64,000 nt of DNA, from positions 1-64,000 of the forward strand of contig JAQVDP010000008.1 of assembly GCA_028698335.1 (NCBI GenBank). The letters run 5' to 3'. Every line of letters starts with the position of its first letter. The first letter of the stretch is position 1. Of the stretch, positions 55,028 to 63,683 are shown piece after piece. The stretch comes from Nevskiales bacterium (GTDB lineage Bacteria > Pseudomonadota > Gammaproteobacteria > Nevskiales > Nevskiaceae). The notes under the pieces are model-generated. The model worked only from the letters and a program-made list of their open reading frames with translations, searched no databases and was not told the origin of the DNA. A program made the position numbers and the translations under genes.

Positions 55028-57334
55028 CTACCAGCGGACGATGCCGGTGATGCCGAAGGTCCGCGGATCCTCGAAATTGGCGACCGTCAGGTTGGAGAAC
55101 CCGGGGCCGAAATCGATGAAGTTGGTCGCGGTGTCGTCGTCGAGCGCGTTGCGGCACCACAGCGCCAGCTCGCCGGTGCCGCGCTCGCCGAGCGGGACAT
55201 CGGCCACCGCCAGACGCAGGTTGAGAATGCCGTGCGCGTCGACCTCGGAGTTGGCCGCGATCTGGGCGTTCGGGTTGTAGTCCGGCCCGCTGCTGGCCAG
55301 CTGGTACGGATAGGTGAAGAACGCATCGGTGTAGGCGTAGTCGACCATGGCCCGCAGCGCACCCCAGTCGCGGCGCATCAGCTCGCTGTCGAGGACCAGG
55401 TTGAAGGTGTTCTCCGGCGCGTGCACGAAGGCGCGGTTGTCGGCCTGATTGACCCCGGCGTCGATGAACTTGTCGTACTCCGGATCGAGATAGGCGTAGT
55501 TGGCGCGCAGCTGCGTGCCCTCGACGACGATCAGCGCCAGCTCCAGCTCGACGCCGCGCACGGTGGCCTCGCCGGCGTTGCGGATCACCGTGGCCGCGGC
55601 GCCCGAGCCCAGGAAGATCGACGCCTGCAGATCCTTCAGGTCGTTCTGGAACACGGCGACGTTGAACTGTCCGCGACCACCGCCGAACCGGGTCTTGGCG
55701 CCGATCTCGAAGGAGCGCTGGCGCTCGGGCTTGAACGGCGTCCGGGTCTCGGCGATGTTGGCCTCCGGCGTGGCGTTGGGGTCGCTGAACTCGCCGTTGA
55801 AGCCGCCGCTCTTGAAGCCTTCGGCGTAGCGCGCATAGAGATTGACGTCCGCATTGAGGCGGTATGCGATCGACACCGTCGGCGTGGTGTCGCTGAACGT
55901 GTCCTCGGCGTGGGTGCCTTCCGGGATCAGATAGAAGTACGGATCGGTCGGGCTCTGACGCACGCCGAACGCGCGATCCAGCTCCTTCTTCTCGCGCGTG
56001 TAGCGCAGGCCGGCGCTGAGCGTCAGCGCATCGGTCGCGGCGAAGTCGACCTGCCCGTAGGCCGCCCAGGCGCTGGTCTTGGTCGCGTAGCGCGAGTCGA
56101 AGTCGGCACCGCCGCCGAAGAACAGCTGCGGGTTGTTGGTCTGGCCGTCATCGCCGAAGTAGTAGAGACCGCCGACGTAGTTCCATGCCCCGGTCTGTCC
56201 GATCAGCTGCAGATCCTCGGACCACTGGTCGTAGTCGGTATGGCGCTGCGTGAATGCCACCGGCAGCGGCGAACCGTCGAGGTCCAGCGAGTCGTTCCAG
56301 TCCAGACGGCGATAGCCGCTGATCGACTTGAGCGTGTGGTTGCCGTCGAGGTCCCAGCTCAGGGTGAACGAATGGCCCTGGACCTCGGAGCGCTCGAACG
56401 ACGGTGCGTCGACGTTGGCCGTGGTCTCGCGGTCCTGCGAGGCGAAGGACGGCAGGGCGCCGAACGGCGCATCCGGCGCAAACGCACCCTCGGCGCTGAT
56501 CCGATAAAGCTGGGTGTAGTTGTTCGACTGGTTGACGTTGGAATGATCGAAGCGGTACTCGCCGAGCACGCCGGCGCCAAAATCGAAGTCGGCCGCCAGA
56601 CGGAACCCGTCGTTATGCCGGTCGTTGAGTTCGTTGCGCGAACTGGTGCGGGTGGTGTCGACCCAGCCGTCGCGGCGCTCACTGCGCGCGCCGAGCGAGA
56701 CGCTGACGATGCCCATGCGCGGCAGATCGACATTGGCGCGCTGCACGAAGGCGTTGTAGTCGCCGATCTCGAGACTGGCAGTGCCGCCGAACACGCCGCT
56801 CGGGGAACGCGTGACCAGGTTGATCGCACCGGCGAGCGTGTTGCGCCCGTAGAGCGTGCCCTGTGGCCCGCGCAGCACCTCAATGCGACTCAGGTCGACG
56901 ATATCGAAGATCGAGCCCTGCGCCTTGCCGATGTAGACGCCGTCGACATAGATCCCGACCGCCGGATCCCAGTAGATCGCTGGATTGATCTGGGTGACCC
57001 CGCGGATCGAGACCTGCGAGATCGTCGAATTCGACGGCGTCTTGCTGATCTGCAGGCCCGGCACCACGGCGTTCAGATTGTCGATGCCGTCGACGCCGCG
57101 CATTTCGATCTGATCGCGTGACAGCGCCGAAACCGCACCGGGCACGTCCTGCAGGCGCTGCACGCGGCGCTGCGCGGTGACCTCGATGTTCTCCAGCGTG
57201 ACGGCGTCGGATGCGGGCTCCGCGTCGGGCGCCTCGGCGTCGGTGTCGGCCGTCTGTGCATGAACACCGAGGCTGACCAGCATCGGCAACAAGGCGGCCC
57301 AAGGCCGCCATGACCCTCTCTTCTCCGTTGGCAC
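55028..57334 (-). CDS. TonB-dependent receptor, putative lipid/steroid uptake
   Basis: The 768-residue outer-membrane receptor has a signal peptide ending LGVHAQ, a TonB box-like NIEVTAQRR, plug motifs QVSIRGVTQINPA, VYIGKAQGSIFDI and IEVLRGPQGTLYGRNTLAGAIN, and a barrel ending in Trp (FGITGIVRW). The family is that of receptors common in aromatic- and steroid-degrading sphingomonads and gammaproteobacteria. The ligand is inferred from context only. It starts at a GTG (57334) with AGGAG eight bases upstream. The next gene on this strand is SnoaL-like. Confidence 0.85.
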   Translation of the reverse strand: MPTEKRGSWRPWAALLPMLVSLGVHAQTADTDAEAPDAEPASDAVTLENIEVTAQRRVQRLQDVPGAVSALSRDQIEMRGVDGIDNLNAVVPGLQISKTPSNSTISQVSIRGVTQINPAIYWDPAVGIYVDGVYIGKAQGSIFDIVDLSRIEVLRGPQGTLYGRNTLAGAINLVTRSPSGVFGGTASLEIGDYNAFVQRANVDLPRMGIVSVSLGARSERRDGWVDTTRTSSRNELNDRHNDGFRLAADFDFGAGVLGEYRFDHSNVNQSNNYTQLYRISAEGAFAPDAPFGALPSFASQDRETTANVDAPSFERSEVQGHSFTLSWDLDGNHTLKSISGYRRLDWNDSLDLDGSPLPVAFTQRHTDYDQWSEDLQLIGQTGAWNYVGGLYYFGDDGQTNNPQLFFGGGADFDSRYATKTSAWAAYGQVDFAATDALTLSAGLRYTREKKELDRAFGVRQSPTDPYFYLIPEGTHAEDTFSDTTPTVSIAYRLNADVNLYARYAEGFKSGGFNGEFSDPNATPEANIAETRTPFKPERQRSFEIGAKTRFGGGRGQFNVAVFQNDLKDLQASIFLGSGAAATVIRNAGEATVRGVELELALIVVEGTQLRANYAYLDPEYDKFIDAGVNQADNRAFVHAPENTFNLVLDSELMRRDWGALRAMVDYAYTDAFFTYPYQLASSGPDYNPNAQIAANSEVDAHGILNLRLAVADVPLGERGTGELALWCRNALDDDTATNFIDFGPGFSNLTVANFEDPRTFGITGIVRW

Positions 57335-57638
57335 GTGATGACTCCTGTGGATTCGTTATCGGTGGGCCACGGTGCCGCCGGCGGCGATCTGCGCCCGGCT
57401 CCCCTGCTCCGCGGCAGCGACGAGCGGCGCCCCTGGATGGGCCGCCGTTCGCCGCCGCTATCGATACGCCGCCGCGGCGGCGCTGGCCTCGTCCGGAAGG
57501 GTGATTACGGGAATGGCGGTTCGCTCATTCGGACGATGTTGCGGCTGCGCGCGGGTGCAAGGATCGGCGCACCATGGACACACGCCCGCCGACACTGGCT
57601 CCTTTCCCGACGACGCGGCAGCGGCCGCACCGCCGCTG
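57335..57638. other. Divergent intergenic region, 304 bp
   Basis: This separates the TonB-receptor gene (minus) from an SDR gene (plus). It is very GC-rich, with a perfect 16-bp palindrome of CGCC/GGCG units near 57469. I see no convincing promoter boxes or gene. A longer in-frame upstream extension of the SDR is open, but it lacks a start site with a ribosome box and SDR-like sequence. Confidence 0.45.
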
Positions 57639-58490
57639 ATGCCCGGCCACGCCGACTTCAGCGCCCTGAGCGGCAAGGTCGCGCTGGTCACCGGCGCCAG
57701 CCGCGGCATCGGCCGCGCCGTCGCCCGGCGTCTCGCGGCCCATGGGGTCAAGGTCGTCGTCACCGCCAGCGAACGCTCGGCGCGGGGGCTCGACGAGGCC
57801 CGCAGCCTGATCGAGCACTCCGGCGGCCAGGCGCATACGGTGGTGGCGGACCTCAGCGACCCGGAGCAGCGCGACCGCCTGATGATGCGCGCCAGCGGCG
57901 CGTTCGGACCGATCGACATTCTCGTCAACAACGCCGCCGGCATCCCGCGCTACGCGCCGCCGAGCACGATGCCGCGCGCCGACCGCCGCGCGCTGTTCGA
58001 ACTCAATTTCCACGCCCCGGTCGACCTGATCCAGCAGGCGCTGCCGGCGATGCGCGACCGGCGCTGGGGCCGCGTCGTCAACATCAGCAGCGAGATGGCG
58101 CAGCAACCCGGGATTCCGTATCCGGGCCCGGCGAAGATGGTGCACGCGCTGGCGCTGTACGGCGCGGCCAAGGCGGCGCTGGAACGGTATTCCGAAGGTC
58201 TCGCGGCGGAGCTGCACGGCAGCGGCGTCTGCGTCAACACGCTGGCGCCGACCAAGATCGCGATGACCGAAAGCGCGGCGGCGGTCGCGCGGCAGATGGC
58301 CGAACAGCGGCCGGAGTGGGTCGAGCCGACCGAGATGATGGCGGAAGCCGTCGCCCAGCTCTGCCGCGCATCGCTGACCGGACTGCGGACCGGCAGCCGT
58401 GAGCTGCTGCACCTGCTGCAACAGCCCCTGCTCGCACTCGACGGCAGCACCGTCATCGGCAACGCGCTGACCCTGGTCGATATCGACTGA
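57639..58490 (+). CDS. Short-chain dehydrogenase
   Basis: The 283-residue SDR has VTGASRGIGRAVARRL, LVNNAAG, the Ser in NISSEMA and the catalytic YGAAK. The Tyr-Lys motif lies later than usual because of an insert (QPGIPYPGPAKMVHALAL). I chose the ATG at 57639, 11 residues before the Rossmann start. It is followed after 55 bp by a hydroxysteroid-dehydrogenase-like gene, suggesting one unit. Substrate unknown. Confidence 0.75.
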   Translation: MPGHADFSALSGKVALVTGASRGIGRAVARRLAAHGVKVVVTASERSARGLDEARSLIEHSGGQAHTVVADLSDPEQRDRLMMRASGAFGPIDILVNNAAGIPRYAPPSTMPRADRRALFELNFHAPVDLIQQALPAMRDRRWGRVVNISSEMAQQPGIPYPGPAKMVHALALYGAAKAALERYSEGLAAELHGSGVCVNTLAPTKIAMTESAAAVARQMAEQRPEWVEPTEMMAEAVAQLCRASLTGLRTGSRELLHLLQQPLLALDGSTVIGNALTLVDID

Positions 58491-58545
58491 CCCTGTTTCC
58501 AGTCCTGATTTCCAAACCCCACTTCCCTCCATCGGAGACCGGCCC

Positions 58546-59331
58546 GTGCAACGACTCAAGGACAAGGTGGCGATCATCACCGGCGGCGCCCGCGGCATGG
58601 GTGCGGCAACGGCGCGGCTGTTCGTCGAGAACGGCGCACGCGTCGTCATCGCCGATGTCCTCGATACCGAAGGCGCCGCCCTCGCCGACGAACTCGGCGG
58701 CGCGGCGCGGTTCGTCCATCACGACGTCACCGACGAAGCGAGCTGGGCCGGCCTGCTGCAGCTGACCACCGCCGACATCGGCCCGGTCGACGTGCTGGTC
58801 AACAACGCCGGCGTGCTGCTGTTCAAGACCATCACCGCGACCGAAAAATCCGAATTCGAACGGGTGATCGGCATCAACCTGGTCGGCTGCTTCCTCGGCA
58901 CGCGTATCGTCGGCACCCACATGCTCGCCAACGGCCGCGGCTCGATCGTCAACATCTCCTCGGTCGACGGCATGAAGGCGGCCAACAGCCTCGGCGCCTA
59001 CTGCGCGAGCAAGTGGGGCGTGCGCGGATTCACCAAGGTCGCGGCAATGGAATTCGGCCATCGCGGCGTGCGCGTGAACTCGGTGCATCCGGGCGGCATC
59101 GACACGGCCATGGGCAATCCCTACCAGCAGGGCAAGGCCGAGGTGAACCAGCGCTACTCGATGGTGCCGATGCAGCGCGTCGGCGAACCGGAGGAGGTGG
59201 CCCGCACCACGCTGTTCCTGGCCAGCGACGAGTCGAGCTACCTGTGCGGCGCCGAGATCGCCGTCGACGGCGGCATGCTCTGCGGCCAGTATTACGTGGG
59301 TTTTCCCGGCGCCCCCGGCGTGCCGGACTGA
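58546..59331 (+). CDS. 3-alpha/20-beta-hydroxysteroid dehydrogenase-like SDR
   Basis: The 261-residue classical SDR has ITGGARGMGAATARLFVENGA, NNAG, NISSVDG and the catalytic YCASK. The motifs GGARGMGA and RFVHHDVTD resemble mycobacterial Rv2002 and bacterial 20-beta-hydroxysteroid dehydrogenases. It probably oxidises or reduces a steroid hydroxyl/keto group with NAD(H). It starts at a GTG (58546) behind GGAG. The methyltransferase gene starts 11 bp after its stop. Confidence 0.82.
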   Translation: MQRLKDKVAIITGGARGMGAATARLFVENGARVVIADVLDTEGAALADELGGAARFVHHDVTDEASWAGLLQLTTADIGPVDVLVNNAGVLLFKTITATEKSEFERVIGINLVGCFLGTRIVGTHMLANGRGSIVNISSVDGMKAANSLGAYCASKWGVRGFTKVAAMEFGHRGVRVNSVHPGGIDTAMGNPYQQGKAEVNQRYSMVPMQRVGEPEEVARTTLFLASDESSYLCGAEIAVDGGMLCGQYYVGFPGAPGVPD

Positions 59332-59342
59332 GGACAGCCGCC

Positions 59343-60182
59343 ATGAGCGCAGGATCCGAACGCGTCAGCCCCACCGCCTATGCCACCGGCTATCTGTGGT
59401 ATCGCCATGGTCTGTCCGACGCGGCGCTGGTCACCGAGCAGGGGCGCCGGCTGGATCGTGCGTTCCGCGTATTCATCGCCGGGACGCGCATGCTCAGCGG
59501 GATCTCGCTCGACGCGCTGATGCTGGCGCGGCACAAGGGCATCGACGCGATTCTGGCCAACGCCATCGAGGACGGCTCGGTGAGTCAGGTGATCGAGATC
59601 GCCGCCGGCCTCTCCGCACGGGGCTGGCGCATGCGCCAGCGTTTCGGCGACCGGCTCCACTACATCGAAACCGACCTGCCGGCGATGGCGCGGACCAAGC
59701 GGGAGATGCTGCAGCGCGCCGGCTGCCTCGGACCGCAGCATCAGGTGCTGGAGCTCGACGCCCTCGCCGACACCGGACCGGCGTCGCTGGCCGCCATTGC
59801 CGGCAAGCTGGATCCGGCGCAGGGCACGGCGATCATCACCGAGGGCCTGATGAACTACCTGGCGCCGGCGCAGGCCGACGCGGTGTGGCGGCGGATCGCG
59901 ACGACCTTGCGCGGTTTCACCCATGGCCTGTACCTGGCCGACGTCTACTTCAGGGATCAGCATCGCAGCACGGCGATGCTGGCGTTCGGCGGCATGCTGC
60001 AGGTCTTCGTGCGCGGCCGCATGCACGTGCACTTCCGCGATGCCGACCAGGCCGTGGCGCGCATGCAGCGCTGCGGATTCGACACCGCACGCGTCCACCG
60101 CACCCGCGACATCCCGCAGACACGGGCGCTGGCCACGACCGCCGGCGCGGATCGCGTCAGCGTGCTGGCCGCGACAACCTGA
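59343..60182 (+). CDS. Class I SAM-dependent methyltransferase, LCMT/PPM-like
   Basis: The 279-residue protein has VIEIAAGLSARGWRM as SAM-binding motif I, a following ETDLPAMARTKREML and ITEGLMNYL, the marks of the leucine carboxyl methyltransferase family (O-methyltransferases of metabolites). GAGG lies about ten bases before the ATG, 11 bp after the SDR gene. Substrate unknown. Confidence 0.75.
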   Translation: MSAGSERVSPTAYATGYLWYRHGLSDAALVTEQGRRLDRAFRVFIAGTRMLSGISLDALMLARHKGIDAILANAIEDGSVSQVIEIAAGLSARGWRMRQRFGDRLHYIETDLPAMARTKREMLQRAGCLGPQHQVLELDALADTGPASLAAIAGKLDPAQGTAIITEGLMNYLAPAQADAVWRRIATTLRGFTHGLYLADVYFRDQHRSTAMLAFGGMLQVFVRGRMHVHFRDADQAVARMQRCGFDTARVHRTRDIPQTRALATTAGADRVSVLAATT

Positions 60183-60199
60183 GTCCACCGGTCTCCCCT

Positions 60200-60219
60200 G
60201 CGGCGCGCCCATGCGCCGC
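60200..60219. terminator. Candidate hairpin between two convergent genes
   Basis: Arms GCGGCGC and GCGCCGC (60200-60206 and 60213-60219) enclose six bases, in the 41-bp gap between the stop codons of the methyltransferase and the diheme lipoprotein. No T tract follows on either strand, so it is only a weak candidate for a bidirectional terminator. Confidence 0.35.
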
Positions 60220-60223
60220 GCCT

Positions 60224-61879
60224 TCAGTCCGGGTCCCAGTCGAGCCAGATGCGGCCGTCGGAGTAGACCCTGTTCTGCGCGCGCAGGCCGGTGTCGCCGT
60301 TGTCGATATGGCGATGCACGTTCTCCGGCGGGCGCAGGAACACATCGCGGCCGTAGGCGAAATCCTGTGCGCGCACCAGGGCGAGATAGGCCTTGTTCAG
60401 CGCTGTGGCCCGCGCACGGCTGGGCGCGATCAGCCAGCGCAGATCCCTGTCGCCACCCGGCGCGGCGCGGCGCACGGCGGCTTCGTCGTAGACGCCCTCC
60501 GGAAAGAAGCGCTGGAGGATCTCGTCGTTGCTGCGATAGGCGTCGCCGCCGCGCGCGCGCCGCAGCCAGGTCAGGATCTCTGGCTCGCGATGCCCGGCCA
60601 TCGGCACGTCCGGCATGCCGGCCAGCCGCTGCCAGCCCCAGCCCTCGGCGCCGGGCTGCTTGCGCGGGAAACCGAAGGACGAGTCCGCGGTGATCCCGAT
60701 CCCGCCGTGGCAGCCCATGCAGTTGTAGTGTTCTTCGAGCGTCTGGGGCCTCAGCGCGCCGTCGGCGTCCTCGATCCAGCCCTGATAGACCCAGCCGAAC
60801 GCGTTGCGCAGCCCGGTGCGCGCGTCGCCCCGGAACCGCGGCACCAGGCCCGACGCCTTTTCGTCGCGTTCGGAGCGGTAAGCCCCCCTGACTTCGACGT
60901 CGTCGGCGTCGATGCGCTTGACGCTGTAGCGCAGCTCCTTGAGCCGCGCCGACAGCATGCCCGGCCGGTCGACATCGACGTAGCGCACGCTGTGCAGGAA
61001 TTCGGTGCCGAGGGGATAGCGCCAGCGATGGACCGGCTGCGCGGCGGCCGCGCCGACGTAGTGTGACGGCAGGCCGCGGATGTGGTCGGCTACGGCCAGC
61101 CTGCCGTCACCGTCGAGATCGACGCCCGCCGCCGCCTCGTCCAGCGGCTCGACGCGGCGCCGGATGCGATCGTCGGGCACGGTATCGGCCACCGTCATCG
61201 CCGCTTCGAGGATCGCCAGATTGGCGCTGTAGATCGCGCGTGAAGGCCGGCCCGCCGCGTCCTGCCGGAACGGGGCCGGCAGGCGGATCAGCAGATCGTC
61301 GCTGGCGCCGTTGGTGGGCCAGAAGCCACCGCCGGGCAACGGCTTGTAGCGGAACGCGCGCCAGCCGGAACCGTCGCGCGCGTAGCCCTGCGCGTCGAAG
61401 CCCTGTGCGTAGTCGAGATCCGGCGTGTAGGCCGTCGCGTCGCGCTGCTGGCGGGCCGCGCTGTACAGCGGCCGGTAGTTGTCCTGATCGATGTAGGCCT
61501 GGATCTCGGCATCGCTGATCGCGGCGATCGCCGCACTGCGGTCGACGAAGACGTTGCGCCAGTGGTTGTCCATCGCCGCCGGCGAGAACGCGTACGTCTC
61601 CTGCAGCGTCCAGTCGCCCTTTTCGTTGCGGCCATTGCGGGTGGTGTGACAGGCCCAGCACGAATTGGCGACCCCGTCGGTCCTGGTGTAGCACTGCGGC
61701 AGGACCGTGGGCTCGGGATTGACGAAGGCGGCGAGATCGCGGCCCGGCGCATCGGCGGGCGGCGCGGCAAGCGGCTGCGGCGGCGCCGGCGTCTCGCGCT
61801 GGCAGGCGACCAGCATCCACGCCGCCAGCGTCCAGACACCGGCCCGGCCCAGCATGCGCGGATCGATGGCCCCGATCAT
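60224..61879 (-). CDS. Diheme cytochrome c-like lipoprotein
   Basis: The 551-residue product has a lipobox (MLVAC) and two c-type heme motifs, CWACH near residue 75 and CMGCH near residue 390. Between them is a Ca-binding-like loop DLDGDGRLAVADH. Such proteins may be periplasmic electron carriers or peroxidase-like enzymes, but I do not recognise a named family. The start is uncertain: ATG at 61879 or at 61855. It lies 28 bp after a small exported protein gene and may be co-transcribed with it. Confidence 0.68.
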   Translation of the reverse strand: MIGAIDPRMLGRAGVWTLAAWMLVACQRETPAPPQPLAAPPADAPGRDLAAFVNPEPTVLPQCYTRTDGVANSCWACHTTRNGRNEKGDWTLQETYAFSPAAMDNHWRNVFVDRSAAIAAISDAEIQAYIDQDNYRPLYSAARQQRDATAYTPDLDYAQGFDAQGYARDGSGWRAFRYKPLPGGGFWPTNGASDDLLIRLPAPFRQDAAGRPSRAIYSANLAILEAAMTVADTVPDDRIRRRVEPLDEAAAGVDLDGDGRLAVADHIRGLPSHYVGAAAAQPVHRWRYPLGTEFLHSVRYVDVDRPGMLSARLKELRYSVKRIDADDVEVRGAYRSERDEKASGLVPRFRGDARTGLRNAFGWVYQGWIEDADGALRPQTLEEHYNCMGCHGGIGITADSSFGFPRKQPGAEGWGWQRLAGMPDVPMAGHREPEILTWLRRARGGDAYRSNDEILQRFFPEGVYDEAAVRRAAPGGDRDLRWLIAPSRARATALNKAYLALVRAQDFAYGRDVFLRPPENVHRHIDNGDTGLRAQNRVYSDGRIWLDWDPD

Positions 61880-61907
61880 CCCTGGCGCGAAGCGGCGCAA
61901 TCCCCGT

Positions 61908-62444
61908 TCAGGGTTGCGGCGCGGCGCCCGGCCGCAGGCTCTCGGCGATCCCGCGGAACAGGCTGCGCTGGAACTCGAAGCGCGCCGGCGAACTGGCCAG
62001 GCTCAGCACCACCATGTGGGTTTCGGTCGCCATGATCATCAGGTAGGCCTGCAGTTCGCGCGGGCCCTCCTGGTAGCGCAGCTCCAGCAGGGTCGCGACC
62101 GCGCCGCCGAGTTCCAGCGGCTGCTCCTCGACGACCTGGAACTGCGTCGCCAGATGCGACATGTCGCGCAGCTTGCGCATGGTGAAGCCGTCCAGGCAGC
62201 TGCGCCGCGGATCGTAGGCCTCGCGGGTCAGGACCAGCTGGTCCTGCGCCCAGCCCTGCGTGTCGGCGCGCGGCGGGCGCGCGATCAGGTCGGCACCCAG
62301 CAAGCCGCGCTGCAGGGTCCACTCCGCGGGCACCTGCAGGCGCCAGCCGTCGCCGGACACCGTCTCCGGCGCGGCCGCTGGCGCTGCCGTCGGCAGACTC
62401 AGCAGCAGACCGGCGAACAGGCCTGGAAGCCACCGCGGGCGCAT
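61908..62444 (-). CDS. Exported DcrB/PsbP-like protein
   Basis: The 178-residue product has a signal peptide ending AAPAAA and a compact domain: GWRLQVPAEWTLQRG, AQDQLVLTREAYDPRRSC, and a C-terminal strand ETHMVVLSLASSPARFEFQ. The pattern is similar to DcrB/PsbP (DUF1795-like) exported proteins, whose roles are diverse. I cannot name a function. It lies 10 bp after the phosphatase gene and before the diheme lipoprotein gene. Confidence 0.6.
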   Translation of the reverse strand: MRPRWLPGLFAGLLLSLPTAAPAAAPETVSGDGWRLQVPAEWTLQRGLLGADLIARPPRADTQGWAQDQLVLTREAYDPRRSCLDGFTMRKLRDMSHLATQFQVVEEQPLELGGAVATLLELRYQEGPRELQAYLMIMATETHMVVLSLASSPARFEFQRSLFRGIAESLRPGAAPQP

Positions 62445-62454
62445 GACCCGGAAC

Positions 62455-63552
62455 TTACTTGCTGAAGCTGCGCGTGTACGCCGGCACCGGCTTGCCCTTG
62501 CCGTCGACCGGCAGCTCCAGGTTGTCGAGCAGGTAGGCTTCGCCGGTCAGCGTGCCGTCGGTGACCTCGAACCAGAAGAAGCCCGGGGTCAGATCCTGCT
62601 GCCAGTAGGCTTGGTTGGATTCCGGATCGCCGAACTCGCGGGTATCCGAACCGCCGCCTGAGAGCACGAACTCGGTCTTGCCGTTGCAGCTCTCGACGGG
62701 CTTGAGCCACTGCATGTCGTGATCGTGGCCGTAGAGCATCATGTCGACGCCGCCGTTGTAGTCGGGATTGCAGGCGCTGGCGTCGAGGAATTCCTTCCAC
62801 GGCGTGCCGCTCGTGGTCCCGGGGAAGACCGTGCCGTTGAAGCCGTCGAAGCTGCCGGCGTTGCCGTGCTGGCCGTTGGACACGTACGGATGGTGCGAGA
62901 ACGCGAAGGTCCACTTGGCGGTGCTGGCACTCAGCGCGGCCTGGAACCACTGCAGCTGCGCGGCCCCGTAGGTCGTGTAGTAGTACTCGGTCTGCAGCGG
63001 ATTCTGCAGCGACGCCGCCAGCGGGTTGGCGTCGAGCGAGAAGAACTCGGCGATCGGCGTTTCGCCGGCCTTCAGATCCAGTGGCGCGGTGAACGCGTAA
63101 TAGCGCGCGGGCATCCGCCAGCGGCCGGAATTCTGTTCGGCGGCGCTGTACTCGACCTGATACTCACCCTTGTTGTTGTTGTCACCCAAGCCCAGGCTGC
63201 TCGCCGAGTTGTCGTGGTTGCCGAGCGTCAGGTAGATCGGGAAGTCGAGAACCGAATAGGGTTCCTCGAACTTGGTCTGGAACTGCTCGTCGTCCACCGA
63301 GGTGACGCCGCTGTCGTAGATGTTGTCACCCAGCTCCAGCGCGAAGTCGCAGCCCTTGATCGCGCAGACCTGCGCCATCGCGTTGGCGACGGCGTACTGG
63401 TTGTCGTTGGCTCGTCCGGCGTCGCCGAAGGCGACGAAGCGCACGACACGCTTGCCATCGGACGTGGTCGAACCGGTACCGTCGGTGACATCACTCTGCC
63501 CGCAGGCGGCGAGCAGGACGGCGGCAATTACAGACAGACGGGAAAAACGCAT
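62455..63552 (-). CDS. Lipoprotein metallophosphoesterase (purple acid phosphatase-like)
   Basis: The 365-residue protein has a lipobox (LLAAC) and the calcineurin-type metal motifs in order: AFGDAG, ELGDNIYDSG, LTLGNHDN, FSHHPYVSNG and YGHDHDMQW. It hydrolyses phosphomonoesters in the periplasm or at the cell surface. I chose the ATG at 63552, as it provides the lipoprotein signal. A possible -10 (TATTCT on the other strand reading) lies just upstream. Seems monocistronic or first of three genes on the minus strand. Confidence 0.83.
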   Translation of the reverse strand: MRFSRLSVIAAVLLAACGQSDVTDGTGSTTSDGKRVVRFVAFGDAGRANDNQYAVANAMAQVCAIKGCDFALELGDNIYDSGVTSVDDEQFQTKFEEPYSVLDFPIYLTLGNHDNSASSLGLGDNNNKGEYQVEYSAAEQNSGRWRMPARYYAFTAPLDLKAGETPIAEFFSLDANPLAASLQNPLQTEYYYTTYGAAQLQWFQAALSASTAKWTFAFSHHPYVSNGQHGNAGSFDGFNGTVFPGTTSGTPWKEFLDASACNPDYNGGVDMMLYGHDHDMQWLKPVESCNGKTEFVLSGGGSDTREFGDPESNQAYWQQDLTPGFFWFEVTDGTLTGEAYLLDNLELPVDGKGKPVPAYTRSFSK

Positions 63553-63683
63553 GGGATCCACAAAATCGAATGATTGACCCTTTATTCTGACATCGATGGA
63601 TGATGTTGTGATGACACGCGGCCGGGGCCGGGTACCGGTCGTCATCCGCATGCCCGACGCGAGCGCCGTGGCGCGAACAGGCC

